Assembly: GCF_014699005.1 (NCBI RefSeq)
Contig: NZ_JACWZY010000025.1
Coordinates: 62,001-126,000, forward strand
Length of the DNA stretch: 64,000 bases
Reading direction: 5' to 3'
Source of the DNA: Spirosoma profusum
GTDB lineage: Bacteria > Bacteroidota > Bacteroidia > Cytophagales > Spirosomataceae
Program-made: the position numbers and the translations under genes
Notes under the pieces: generated by a model
What the model was told of the DNA's origin: nothing
Database searches by the model: none
What the model saw: the letters and a program-made list of their open reading frames with translations, nothing else
Shown: positions 47,143 through 55,170 of the stretch, piece by piece
How positions within the stretch are numbered: position 1 is the first letter of the stretch
How the letters are laid out: each line of letters begins with the position of its first letter

Positions 47143-48039
47143 ATGAATCTACTAGAAAAAGTCAAAAATTTATTCGGATTTACACCAGCGGAACAGGAGC
47201 CTAATCCGTCTATAATTACGCCAAATGAACGTAGTGAATCCGCTCCCGTTACGTCAAAATCGACACAAACTGGTCCTCCGCCAGCTGCTACGTTACGAGA
47301 GCAGGTAATGCGGTTTATAATCGGTAAACTTCGGGCCTATCAGAATGAACCGGACACCGCTCCTATCGGGCTTCGGTTATCTGTCTTATGCACAAATCCT
47401 GAAGATGAAGATTTATACCGGGTTGTTTTATGGACAAATCAGCCGGGGAAATTTCAGGCTGAACTGGCTCGTCAACTGGCTGATAATTATATTACGTTAC
47501 CCAAAAACTGGCAGTTTGAGTATGCCTTTTTCAATGATACGTTGCCTGATACTACGTATCGTGAAGGTAATCTGGGTTTGTTCGTCGTTGATAAATCAAA
47601 ACCGGACAGCTCACCGCTTCTGGCAAGGGTAATTGCTCTGGTGGGTCAGTTAGAACAGGATGAATACATTCTCGATTCGGCTAAAAACACTACGTTCTGT
47701 ATTGGGCGTGGCCGGACTACACAGACTGCATCGGGTCGGGTTCGGACCAATGACATTGTAATCTTAAATGACGACGATCCCGGCTTCGACCCTCAGAAAG
47801 GTTCTGGAAATGGAGCAGTTAGTCGGGCGCATGCGGCTATTCGCTATGATCTAGTTCAAAATCGATACGCACTTCTTGTCGATCCTGGCGGACTACCTGC
47901 GGGAGGTAACAAAACGAAAATTATACATCCAAACGATTCCAGGGAGCGGGCCGATATTGCCGGCATGAGTTACCCACTTCAAAGCGGAGATCAGATTGAG
48001 TTGGGTGGCGAAGTTATGCTGCTGTTCGAGCTTCTCTAG
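47143..48039 (+). CDS. FHA-domain protein at end of the envelope cluster
   Basis: 298 residues, cytoplasmic, 16 bp after the SEDS-PBP gene. The N-terminal 50 residues are low complexity. A mixed domain at about 48-170 (LREQVMRFIIGKL, LWTNQPGKFQAELARQLADNY) resembles the N-terminal domain of the first FHA-like gene of the cluster. The FHA domain proper starts at about 185: FCIGRGRT, then SRAH at 227-230 (the phosphothreonine-binding Ser-Arg-x-His) and the last strand QSGDQIELGGEVML. It should read phosphorylated kinases or substrates, bringing them to the synthase. Confidence 0.88.
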   Translation: MNLLEKVKNLFGFTPAEQEPNPSIITPNERSESAPVTSKSTQTGPPPAATLREQVMRFIIGKLRAYQNEPDTAPIGLRLSVLCTNPEDEDLYRVVLWTNQPGKFQAELARQLADNYITLPKNWQFEYAFFNDTLPDTTYREGNLGLFVVDKSKPDSSPLLARVIALVGQLEQDEYILDSAKNTTFCIGRGRTTQTASGRVRTNDIVILNDDDPGFDPQKGSGNGAVSRAHAAIRYDLVQNRYALLVDPGGLPAGGNKTKIIHPNDSRERADIAGMSYPLQSGDQIELGGEVMLLFELL

Positions 48040-48143
48040 GCTCAGCAGGCGTTAAGCATGGTTTTCAGTAAATCTCTGTGAGTGAACCCTTTTGGTAGTT
48101 CTAAACGAGCGCTAAATTTCGTTAAACGTCTGGTTCTACCTGC

Positions 48144-49799
48144 ATGAAAGCCCTTTCTCTGCTTTGCCTTTTCGTCTTTTTCCCTTTGTTACTATTGGCC
48201 CAGGTAACAGAGAATTACCCTGTTCATCCCGATGCCCAACCACAGGAAGGTGTTCCCAAGGGCGAAGTCCTCAAATTTACGTTTGAGACATCCAAAATCT
48301 TTCCGGGCACCTGGCGTGAGTACTGGGTGTACGTACCCGCTCAATATCAGCCTTCTCAACCTGCCTGCGTTTATGTAAATCAGGATGGTGTTCAGTGGCA
48401 GGCACCCGCTGTATTCGACAATCTGATCCATAAAAAAGAAATGCCCGTTACCATTGGCGTATTTGTCATGCACGGTCGCGTCAAAGCGGCTAAGCCTGAT
48501 GATGCGCTTGATCGGTTCAATCGGAGTTTCGAGTACGATGGATTAGGGGATAATTACGTCCGATTCCTGCTGGAAGAGCTTCTTCCCGACGTAGAAACCC
48601 GAAAAACGTCAGATGGACGAGCGATACGACTTTCTCAAAAAGGTAATGACCGGGCAATTGGCGGATCAAGTAGTGGAGCCGTTTGCGCGTTTACGGCCGC
48701 GTGGGAACGCCCGGATGCGTTTAGCCGGGTATTCAGCACGATTGGTACGTATGTGGGTTTACGCGGGGCCGATCGCTATCCGACCCTGATTCGGAAGGTT
48801 GAACCAAAACCGCTACGTGTCTTTTTGCAGGACGGCGCCAACGATCACAACATCTACGCAGGCGACTGGTTTATGGCCAATCAAATGATGGAAAGAGCGC
48901 TAACGTTTGCGGGCTACGAGGTGCAGCACATTTGGGGCGAAGGAGCTCATAATGGCAAACACGGCATGGCGATTTTCCCCGATGCCATGCGCTACCTCTG
49001 GAAAGGCTGGCCCGAACCTATCAAAACGGGAGTTTCGAAGAATCAGATGCTTACCGATATTTTAGTGCCCAATGAAGGCTGGCAACTGGTTGGCGAAGGG
49101 TATCGATCGGCAGAAGGACTTAGCGCTAATGCCAAAGGAGAGGTATCTTTTACGGATGGACCAGCGGGAAAACAATGGAAAGCAGACCTGGATAATAAAT
49201 TAAGTCAGGTTGGTGGTAAAACCGTCCCGACCAGTAATGGACTCAAGGGGAATTTTAGTGTCATGGCCAGCAACGGAAATAGTTACGTCACCAGTTCGTC
49301 GATGAATGCCAATGGGTTAAGTGAGGTATGGCTGATTCGACCCGGAGGAAAAAGGGTTAAGGTCGATACCGGGCTTATGCTCGCTTCGGGTGTAGCGCTT
49401 TCTCCAGATCAAACGCTGCTATACGTAGCTGATAATCGTTCCCATTGGGTGTATAGTTTTTCAATAGCGACCGACGGAACATTGACTAATAAGCAGAAAT
49501 ATTACTGGCTCCATTCGCCCGATACAGCCGAAGATGCTGGTGCGGAAGGACTCAAAACGGATCGCGACGGGCGATTGTATGTGGCTTCACGAATGGGGGT
49601 TCAGGTGTGTGATCAGGCTGGCCGCGTTAACGTCATTCTGCCCACCCCCAACGGAAAAGTTTCCAGCATTTGTTTTGGCGGAGCAAATTTCGATTTGCTC
49701 TACGCAACCTGTGGCGATAAGGTGTATCGACGTAAACTAAATGCAAAAGGAGCCAATGCGTGGGAAAAACCCATCAAGCCAACTGCACCAAGATTATAA
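48144..49799 (+). CDS. Exported esterase fused to SMP-30/gluconolactonase-type propeller
   Basis: 551 residues with a signal peptide (FFPLLLLAQ). Residues about 25-300 are an alpha/beta-hydrolase of the enterochelin/esterase D family with the nucleophile elbow GGSSSG (about 174-179) and a candidate catalytic His in EGAHNGKHG. Residues about 305-550 are a propeller of the SMP-30/gluconolactonase type (GVALSPDQTLLYVADNRSH, EGLKTDRDGRLYVAS). The combination suggests de-esterification and lactone hydrolysis of a sugar derivative. Monocistronic by spacing; it reads away from the FHA gene 104 bp upstream. Confidence 0.82.
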   Translation: MKALSLLCLFVFFPLLLLAQVTENYPVHPDAQPQEGVPKGEVLKFTFETSKIFPGTWREYWVYVPAQYQPSQPACVYVNQDGVQWQAPAVFDNLIHKKEMPVTIGVFVMHGRVKAAKPDDALDRFNRSFEYDGLGDNYVRFLLEELLPDVETRKTSDGRAIRLSQKGNDRAIGGSSSGAVCAFTAAWERPDAFSRVFSTIGTYVGLRGADRYPTLIRKVEPKPLRVFLQDGANDHNIYAGDWFMANQMMERALTFAGYEVQHIWGEGAHNGKHGMAIFPDAMRYLWKGWPEPIKTGVSKNQMLTDILVPNEGWQLVGEGYRSAEGLSANAKGEVSFTDGPAGKQWKADLDNKLSQVGGKTVPTSNGLKGNFSVMASNGNSYVTSSSMNANGLSEVWLIRPGGKRVKVDTGLMLASGVALSPDQTLLYVADNRSHWVYSFSIATDGTLTNKQKYYWLHSPDTAEDAGAEGLKTDRDGRLYVASRMGVQVCDQAGRVNVILPTPNGKVSSICFGGANFDLLYATCGDKVYRRKLNAKGANAWEKPIKPTAPRL

Positions 49800-49881
49800 G
49801 TTGATTCAACTGTATAGTAGTGCCGTTGTAGCCAGCATTAATAATCACCTATAGACTTGAAGTCTATCAATTTCCAGTTTC

Positions 49882-50931
49882 ATGCCTGATCACTTCGACC
49901 CCGCACCCATAACCCGTCATTTGCGGGCTATGTATAGTTCCCGGCTTTTAATCGCAGCAGTTCACCACATCCCTGTTTTTGAGGCATTAGCCAATGGACC
50001 ACTTTCCATTGCCGAACTGAGTCAGCAGCTCAACCTAAGTGAGCGGCCAGCCAATGTACTCTTCCCGGCTCTGTGTGCGATGAATATGCTAACTTATAAT
50101 CAGGCGGGACAACTTATGATTACCGAGCTAGGTCGCTACCTGACCCAAAGCCATGAGTCTAATCTGATAGGGTATGTCGGTCTGGAAAAAGAGGATGCCG
50201 GAGTGATTGAAATGGCCCTCCGGCTCCGAAACGATGGCCCGCTGGAAACGCCGGACGGCATCTCATACATCAAAGAGGGAGAAGGTCCTTCGCCTATGGA
50301 TGACCCCGGGCTATCCCGTAAATTCACATTAGGCCTGGCCGGACGTGCTCGTCATTTGTCGCCCATCGTAGCCGCTAAAATGACTCAGCGCTCAGGGCAT
50401 CTGCTGGACGTAGCATGCGGTACGGGATTGTACACGTATGAATGGCTACGTAATAATCCCACCTCAACAGCCACTCTTTTTGATCGCCCGGCGGTACTGG
50501 ACGTAGCAGGTGAACTTCTTGAAGAGTTTGGGCAGAGTGGTAAGCCAGACGCGCAAAGCGTTCAGGAGCGTGTTACGTTTCTGCCGGGGGATATGCTGAC
50601 CGATGACCTACCCAAAGCAGATATTCTTTTAGCGGCCAGCCTGTTTCACGATTGGCCAACGCCCACCTGTCAGTTACTGGCTAAACGGTTTGCCGGAGCC
50701 TTACGGGCCGGTGGTGAACTGTGGGCGCACGATGCCTTTTTGAACGATTCACTGGATGGTCCGCTGGCGGTTACGGATTATTCAGCCCAACTTTTCTGGG
50801 GTACGAAAGGTCGATGCTACAGTCGGGCTGAATACCGGAGATGGTTTATCGAAGCTGGCCTGGAACCGACTAAAAAGGCCATTGCTACCGAAATGGACTA
50901 CGGACTAATCTGCGCACGTAAACCCGACTGA
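49882..50931 (+). CDS. SAM-dependent O-methyltransferase (class of hydroxyneurosporene/COMT-like)
   Basis: 349 residues. The N-terminal winged-helix dimerisation domain (about 15-100; SIAELSQQLNLSERPANVLF) precedes a Rossmann methyltransferase domain with SAM motif I LLDVACGTGLYTYEW (about 174-188) and post-motif GGELWAHDAFLNDS. These features place it among small-molecule O-methyltransferases; the acceptor is unknown. Start at ATG 49882. It stands alone; downstream lie two palindromes. Confidence 0.82.
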   Translation: MPDHFDPAPITRHLRAMYSSRLLIAAVHHIPVFEALANGPLSIAELSQQLNLSERPANVLFPALCAMNMLTYNQAGQLMITELGRYLTQSHESNLIGYVGLEKEDAGVIEMALRLRNDGPLETPDGISYIKEGEGPSPMDDPGLSRKFTLGLAGRARHLSPIVAAKMTQRSGHLLDVACGTGLYTYEWLRNNPTSTATLFDRPAVLDVAGELLEEFGQSGKPDAQSVQERVTFLPGDMLTDDLPKADILLAASLFHDWPTPTCQLLAKRFAGALRAGGELWAHDAFLNDSLDGPLAVTDYSAQLFWGTKGRCYSRAEYRRWFIEAGLEPTKKAIATEMDYGLICARKPD

Positions 50932-51011
50932 TACGTTACTGAACTGAAGTAGTACAACGTGAATACTGGCTAAGTTAGTAATGCTCTGTAAACGAGTTGG
51001 TTATTTGTCTA

Positions 51012-51054
51012 TCAATCCATTATTCATGGTAGTATAACGTGAATAATGGATTGA
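51012..51054. repeat. 15-bp inverted repeat preceding the family A palindrome
   Basis: Arms 51012-51026 and 51040-51054 are perfect complements (TCAATCCATTATTCA and its reverse). The right half CGTGAATAATGG also occurs at 63450-63461, again directly in front of a family A palindrome, so the two units may travel together. Confidence 0.7.
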
Positions 51055-51065
51055 CGATTTGCGCT

Positions 51066-51157
51066 TTTTTATCATCCTGAGGTACGAAGGATCTTAAAGC
51101 TTGTGTACTCCCAAGTAAGGATGCTTTAAGATCCTTCGTACCTCAGGATGATAAAAA
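51066..51157. repeat. REP-like palindrome, family A, copy 2
   Basis: Arms 51066-51100 and 51123-51157 are perfect over 35 bp. The core (TATCATCCTGAGGTACGAAG, then ATCTTAA) is a variant of copies at 5161 and 57682 with complementary changes on both arms, which implies selection or gene conversion for pairing. Confidence 0.8.
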
Positions 51158-51342
51158 TACCTTACTCAAACCTACTGGATAGGATTGATAAAATCATACA
51201 AACCGCCGAAAAAATCATACACAGAACTACAGCGAAAAACGCCATTCTTTGTAGTGGCTAAACCTACGTATCGGTACCCAGGAAGATAGCCTGTCGGATG
51301 ACCCCAAAAATGGGACCGATTTAGTTTAGTCAGTCAGAGAAA

Positions 51343-52293
51343 ATGAAGATTTATCCCCGTGCTTTAGTAACGATCAATACGTTATCAACGATTAGATTGG
51401 CCTGCTGGATTCTGATTGTCCTGTGCCTTAGTTCCTGTTCGAAGGACGTATTCATGTTTACCTCTTTTCATGAACCCGCCAACGAAGGATTGCGATTTCT
51501 GTACAGTTCCGACGGCTACAAATGGACAGACCTGAACCGTACCTTTCTGAAGCCCGAAATTGGTAATCAGAAAGTTATGCGCGATCCGTCCATAGCCCAG
51601 GGCGAAGATGGTACGTTCCATCTGGTATGGACGAGTAGCTGGAAAGACGACAAAGGGTTTGGTTACGCCAGTTCAAAAAACCTGATTCACTGGTCGGAAG
51701 AACGATTTATTCCGGTGATGGAACACGAATCCACAACGGTGAATGTGTGGGCTCCCGAACTGTTTTACGACGACGAAGCTCATCAGTTTGTCATCATCTG
51801 GGCGTCCACAATTCCGGACCGATTCGAGCGGGGCGTAGAAGAGGAAAAGAATAATCACCGAATGTACTATACTACCACAAAAGACTTCAAAACATTCACT
51901 CCTACAAAGCTCTTCCTCGACCCAAAATTCAGTGTCATCGACGCCGTAATTGTGAAGCGGAAGTCGGCTGATTACGTATTGGTACTAAAGGACAATACCC
52001 GCCCCGAACGTAACATCAAAGTAGCGTTTGGCACAAATCCCACAGGGCCTTACACCAACGTATCGGCACCGTTTACGAAGAAATTTACCGAAGGTCCATC
52101 CGTAGCCAAAGTCGGCGCCGACTGGCTAATTTATTTCGATTCGTATCAGGATAAATCCTATGACGCCGTTCGAACACGCGATTTCAAAACATTCACTGAT
52201 ATAAAATCAGAAATCTCGATTCCCGAAGGCCACAAGCATGGTACGATTTTCAAAATGAAGAAGCGGATTCTAAAGGGATTGCTGAAAAAGTAA
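51343..52293 (+). CDS. GH43-like glycosidase lipoprotein
   Basis: 316 residues with a lipoprotein-type signal ending CLSSC, so anchored outside the inner membrane. The body matches a five-bladed propeller of GH43/GH117-like type: MRDPSIAQGEDGTFHLVWTS supplies the conserved Asp in the first blade, VWAPELFYDDEAHQFVIIWA the second, DAVIVKRKSADYVLVLKD the third and EGPSVAKVGADWLIYFD a later blade with a Glu. Such enzymes remove arabinose, xylose or galactose. First gene of the glycan locus, 50 bp before GH2. Confidence 0.75.
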   Translation: MKIYPRALVTINTLSTIRLACWILIVLCLSSCSKDVFMFTSFHEPANEGLRFLYSSDGYKWTDLNRTFLKPEIGNQKVMRDPSIAQGEDGTFHLVWTSSWKDDKGFGYASSKNLIHWSEERFIPVMEHESTTVNVWAPELFYDDEAHQFVIIWASTIPDRFERGVEEEKNNHRMYYTTTKDFKTFTPTKLFLDPKFSVIDAVIVKRKSADYVLVLKDNTRPERNIKVAFGTNPTGPYTNVSAPFTKKFTEGPSVAKVGADWLIYFDSYQDKSYDAVRTRDFKTFTDIKSEISIPEGHKHGTIFKMKKRILKGLLKK

Positions 52294-52343
52294 GAGTGCG
52301 GCCCGGTCAGCATGACAAAAATGCGGTTAAAGTGTACCACAAA

Positions 52344-55133
52344 ATGAAATATAGTCTTTTAACCCTTTTCCTGCTTTCTCTCTGCCATCTCGCAACAGCG
52401 CAGCAGACCGAAAAACACTACCTGTCGGGAACGGGTAATGATAATACCGTAAACTGGCAATTCTACTGCACCGCTGGCCAAAATTCAGGCAAATGGACAA
52501 CCATCCCGGTACCGTCGAACTGGGAGTTGCAGGGCTTTGGTAAATACAACTACGGGTTCGCAAAAGACAGCGCGAAGGGTAAAGAACAAGGTTTGTATAA
52601 GTACAAATTTCAGGTTCCGGCTTCGTGGAAAGGTAAACACATAAACCTTGTTTTTGAGGGTGTTATGACCGATGCTGATGTGAAAGTCAATGGTAAATCA
52701 GCAGGACCAACACATCGGGGCTCGTACTACGCTTTCAAATACGACGTAACGAATTTACTCAACTACGGTACCAGCAATTTGCTCGAAGCGAACGTATCGA
52801 AACACTCGGCGAACGTATCGGTCAACGAGGCTGAACGTAAAGGGGATTTCTGGATTTTCGGTGGTATTTTCCGACCTGTTTACCTGGAAATTCTACCAGT
52901 TGAACACGTAGCAAACGTAGCGATTGACGCCAAAGCGAACGGTACGTTCACCGCGCAACTTCAACTGGTCACCAATGGCAAAGCGACCGACGTATCAGCG
53001 CAGATTTTCACTACGTCCGGCCAGAAAGTGGGCACGCCATTCTCTTCCAAAATCAGTTCAGGAGGCCGTGTTACGTTGACTAAAACGATTCTCAATCCGT
53101 TGCTGTGGACATCCGAAACACCGAATCGTTACAAAGTCGAATTCCAGTTACGTCAGTCGGGGAAATTGGTGCATAACGTAACGAAATACGTTGGTTTTCG
53201 AACTGTTGAGATAAAGCAACGCGATGGCATTTACGTTAACGGAACGAAAATCAAACTCAAAGGCGTGAACCGCCATTCGTTCTGGCCAACATCAGGCCGG
53301 ACGCTGAGCAAAAAGATTAGCGTTCTGGATGTCAATCTGATGAAAGACATGAATATGAACGCCGTTCGGATGTCGCATTACCCACCCGACGACCATTTTC
53401 TGGACGTTTGTGATTCGCTCGGATTATTCGTTTTTGATGAACTGGCAGGCTGGCATGGGCATTACGATACGCCAACGGGTACCAAACTCCTGCACGAACT
53501 CATCACGCACGACGTCAATCATCCGTCGGTCATTATGTGGATCAACGGCAACGAAGGCGGCCATAATCGTGAGCTGGACGCACTTTTTGCCAGAGAAGAT
53601 ATTCAGAAACGGCACGTACTGCATGCCTGGGAAGATTTTAACGGATTCGATACGCAGCATTACCGCGAATACAACTACGGTATCAGTAATTATAACCTCG
53701 GCCATTCCATTACGTTGCCAACGGAGTTTCTACATGGTGTGTACGATGGTGGCCACGGAGCCGGGCTGGACGATTACTGGGAAGCTATGTGGCACGAACC
53801 CCTCGCGGCTGGCGGTTTCCTGTGGGATTTTGCCGATCAGGGCGTAGTACGTACCGACCGAAACGGAGCTAAAGACCCACTCGATACCGACGGCAATCGT
53901 GGAGCGGATGGCATTGTGGGGCCGTATCGCGAAAAGGAGGGAAGCTTTTTTACGGTTAAAGAAGTCTGGTCGCCGATCAAGCTGGAACGCCGGGAAATTA
54001 CACCCACCTTCGACGGTACGTTCCCGATTGAAAACCGCTACCATTTCACCAATACAGCGCAGTGCTCGTTTACCGGAAAATTAGTGAAAGTGGCTAGTCC
54101 TTATGACGTAGTGAAACCCATTGAGAAATCATTTTCCGTTACGTCGCCCAATGTAAAACCGCTGGAGAAAGGCGCCCTGAAAGCGGCCCTTCCCGCCGAC
54201 TGGAAAAACTACAATTTCCTGTACATCACAGCGACTGACCCATTCAAACGCGAGTTATTTACGTGGAGTTTCGCGATTTCACTGCCAAACAACGTAGCGT
54301 CATCGCTGGTCAAAACTGAAGGCGCTGGTAACGTAGCACTTACGGAAACCGATTCACTCTACAACGTAACGATCAACGGTATTCAACTGTCGATCAGTAA
54401 ACGTAATGGTACGCTACGTCAGGTCGCGAACAGCAAAGGAAAAGTACAATTGACTAACGGGCCGATTTTGCAGGAAGCGGCCAACAACTTCCAAAACTTT
54501 ACGCAGCGTACCGACGGCAAAAACCTAATCATCGAATCGAACTTCGACCGAAAGAGCAGCTACAATACGTTGCAGTGGACAGTTTTTCCATCCGGTTGGG
54601 TGAAGATGAAGGTTCGCTATTTTCCGAGTGGCTATTTTACGTTCATGAACGGAGTGAATTTTTCGTTTCCGGAAGCTGAAATGAAAGCCGTTACGTGGCT
54701 GGGTAAAGGGCCGTATCGTGTCTGGAAAAACCGGCTGAAAGGCGGGGCGCTGGGTGTCTGGCACAAAGAATATAATAACACCGAAACCGGCGAACAACCA
54801 CTGACTTATCCCGAATTTAAAGGCTATCACGCCAATATGTATTGGTGTAAATTCGATGCGGCTGGTAATCCGTTTACCGTGGCGACAGAAAACGAAGACG
54901 TATTTTTTCGGCTCTTCACGCCCGCCTGGAAAACCGATCAGTGGCACAACTACGAACCCATTTTCCCATCGGGCGATATTTCATTTATGCAGGGAATTAG
55001 CAGTATCGGCACAAAAACCCAACGTAACGAAACCACCGGTCCAATGGGTCAGAAATACGCGTTTTACGATTATGAAAAAGAACCCGCCCGCGCTATCGAA
55101 ATGACCTTGTACTTTGACTTTTCGGGGAAATAA
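52344..55133 (+). CDS. GH2-family beta-galactosidase-like glycosidase
   Basis: Start at ATG 52344 (929 residues), which begins the signal peptide MKYSLLTLFLLSLCHLATAQ; the frame is open from 52296. The GH2 order is sugar-binding sandwich (about 20-190), Ig-like domain (about 200-300), TIM barrel (about 300-560), then C-terminal sandwich domains. GVNRHSFWPTSGR opens the barrel; Glu404 in WINGNEGG is the acid/base and Glu461 in PTEFLHG a good nucleophile candidate. The sugar removed is uncertain. By hand, 52741-54720 contains about 30 ACGTA/TACGT words, where about four are expected. Confidence 0.88.
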   Translation: MKYSLLTLFLLSLCHLATAQQTEKHYLSGTGNDNTVNWQFYCTAGQNSGKWTTIPVPSNWELQGFGKYNYGFAKDSAKGKEQGLYKYKFQVPASWKGKHINLVFEGVMTDADVKVNGKSAGPTHRGSYYAFKYDVTNLLNYGTSNLLEANVSKHSANVSVNEAERKGDFWIFGGIFRPVYLEILPVEHVANVAIDAKANGTFTAQLQLVTNGKATDVSAQIFTTSGQKVGTPFSSKISSGGRVTLTKTILNPLLWTSETPNRYKVEFQLRQSGKLVHNVTKYVGFRTVEIKQRDGIYVNGTKIKLKGVNRHSFWPTSGRTLSKKISVLDVNLMKDMNMNAVRMSHYPPDDHFLDVCDSLGLFVFDELAGWHGHYDTPTGTKLLHELITHDVNHPSVIMWINGNEGGHNRELDALFAREDIQKRHVLHAWEDFNGFDTQHYREYNYGISNYNLGHSITLPTEFLHGVYDGGHGAGLDDYWEAMWHEPLAAGGFLWDFADQGVVRTDRNGAKDPLDTDGNRGADGIVGPYREKEGSFFTVKEVWSPIKLERREITPTFDGTFPIENRYHFTNTAQCSFTGKLVKVASPYDVVKPIEKSFSVTSPNVKPLEKGALKAALPADWKNYNFLYITATDPFKRELFTWSFAISLPNNVASSLVKTEGAGNVALTETDSLYNVTINGIQLSISKRNGTLRQVANSKGKVQLTNGPILQEAANNFQNFTQRTDGKNLIIESNFDRKSSYNTLQWTVFPSGWVKMKVRYFPSGYFTFMNGVNFSFPEAEMKAVTWLGKGPYRVWKNRLKGGALGVWHKEYNNTETGEQPLTYPEFKGYHANMYWCKFDAAGNPFTVATENEDVFFRLFTPAWKTDQWHNYEPIFPSGDISFMQGISSIGTKTQRNETTGPMGQKYAFYDYEKEPARAIEMTLYFDFSGK

Positions 55134-55170
55134 AAACGCACGTGTGGCCCTGACAGATTTTAAGAACCTT

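Larger units (their letters stand above)
50932..51342. other. Intergenic region carrying two adjacent palindromes
   Basis: 411 bp between the methyltransferase and the glycan locus. It holds a perfect 15-bp inverted repeat (51012-51054) and immediately after it a perfect 35-bp REP-like palindrome (51066-51157), then about 185 bp without recognisable ORF that must include the promoter of the GH43-like gene. No exact TAnnTTTG box was found there. Confidence 0.6.

Noticed and set aside
37439..48039. The kinase/phosphatase/FHA set as the post-translational control module of a type VI secretion system
   Set aside because: No T6SS structural genes (Tss, Hcp, VgrG, ClpV) are in the window and the set surrounds a cell-wall synthase; kinases are membrane-anchored with outer tails.
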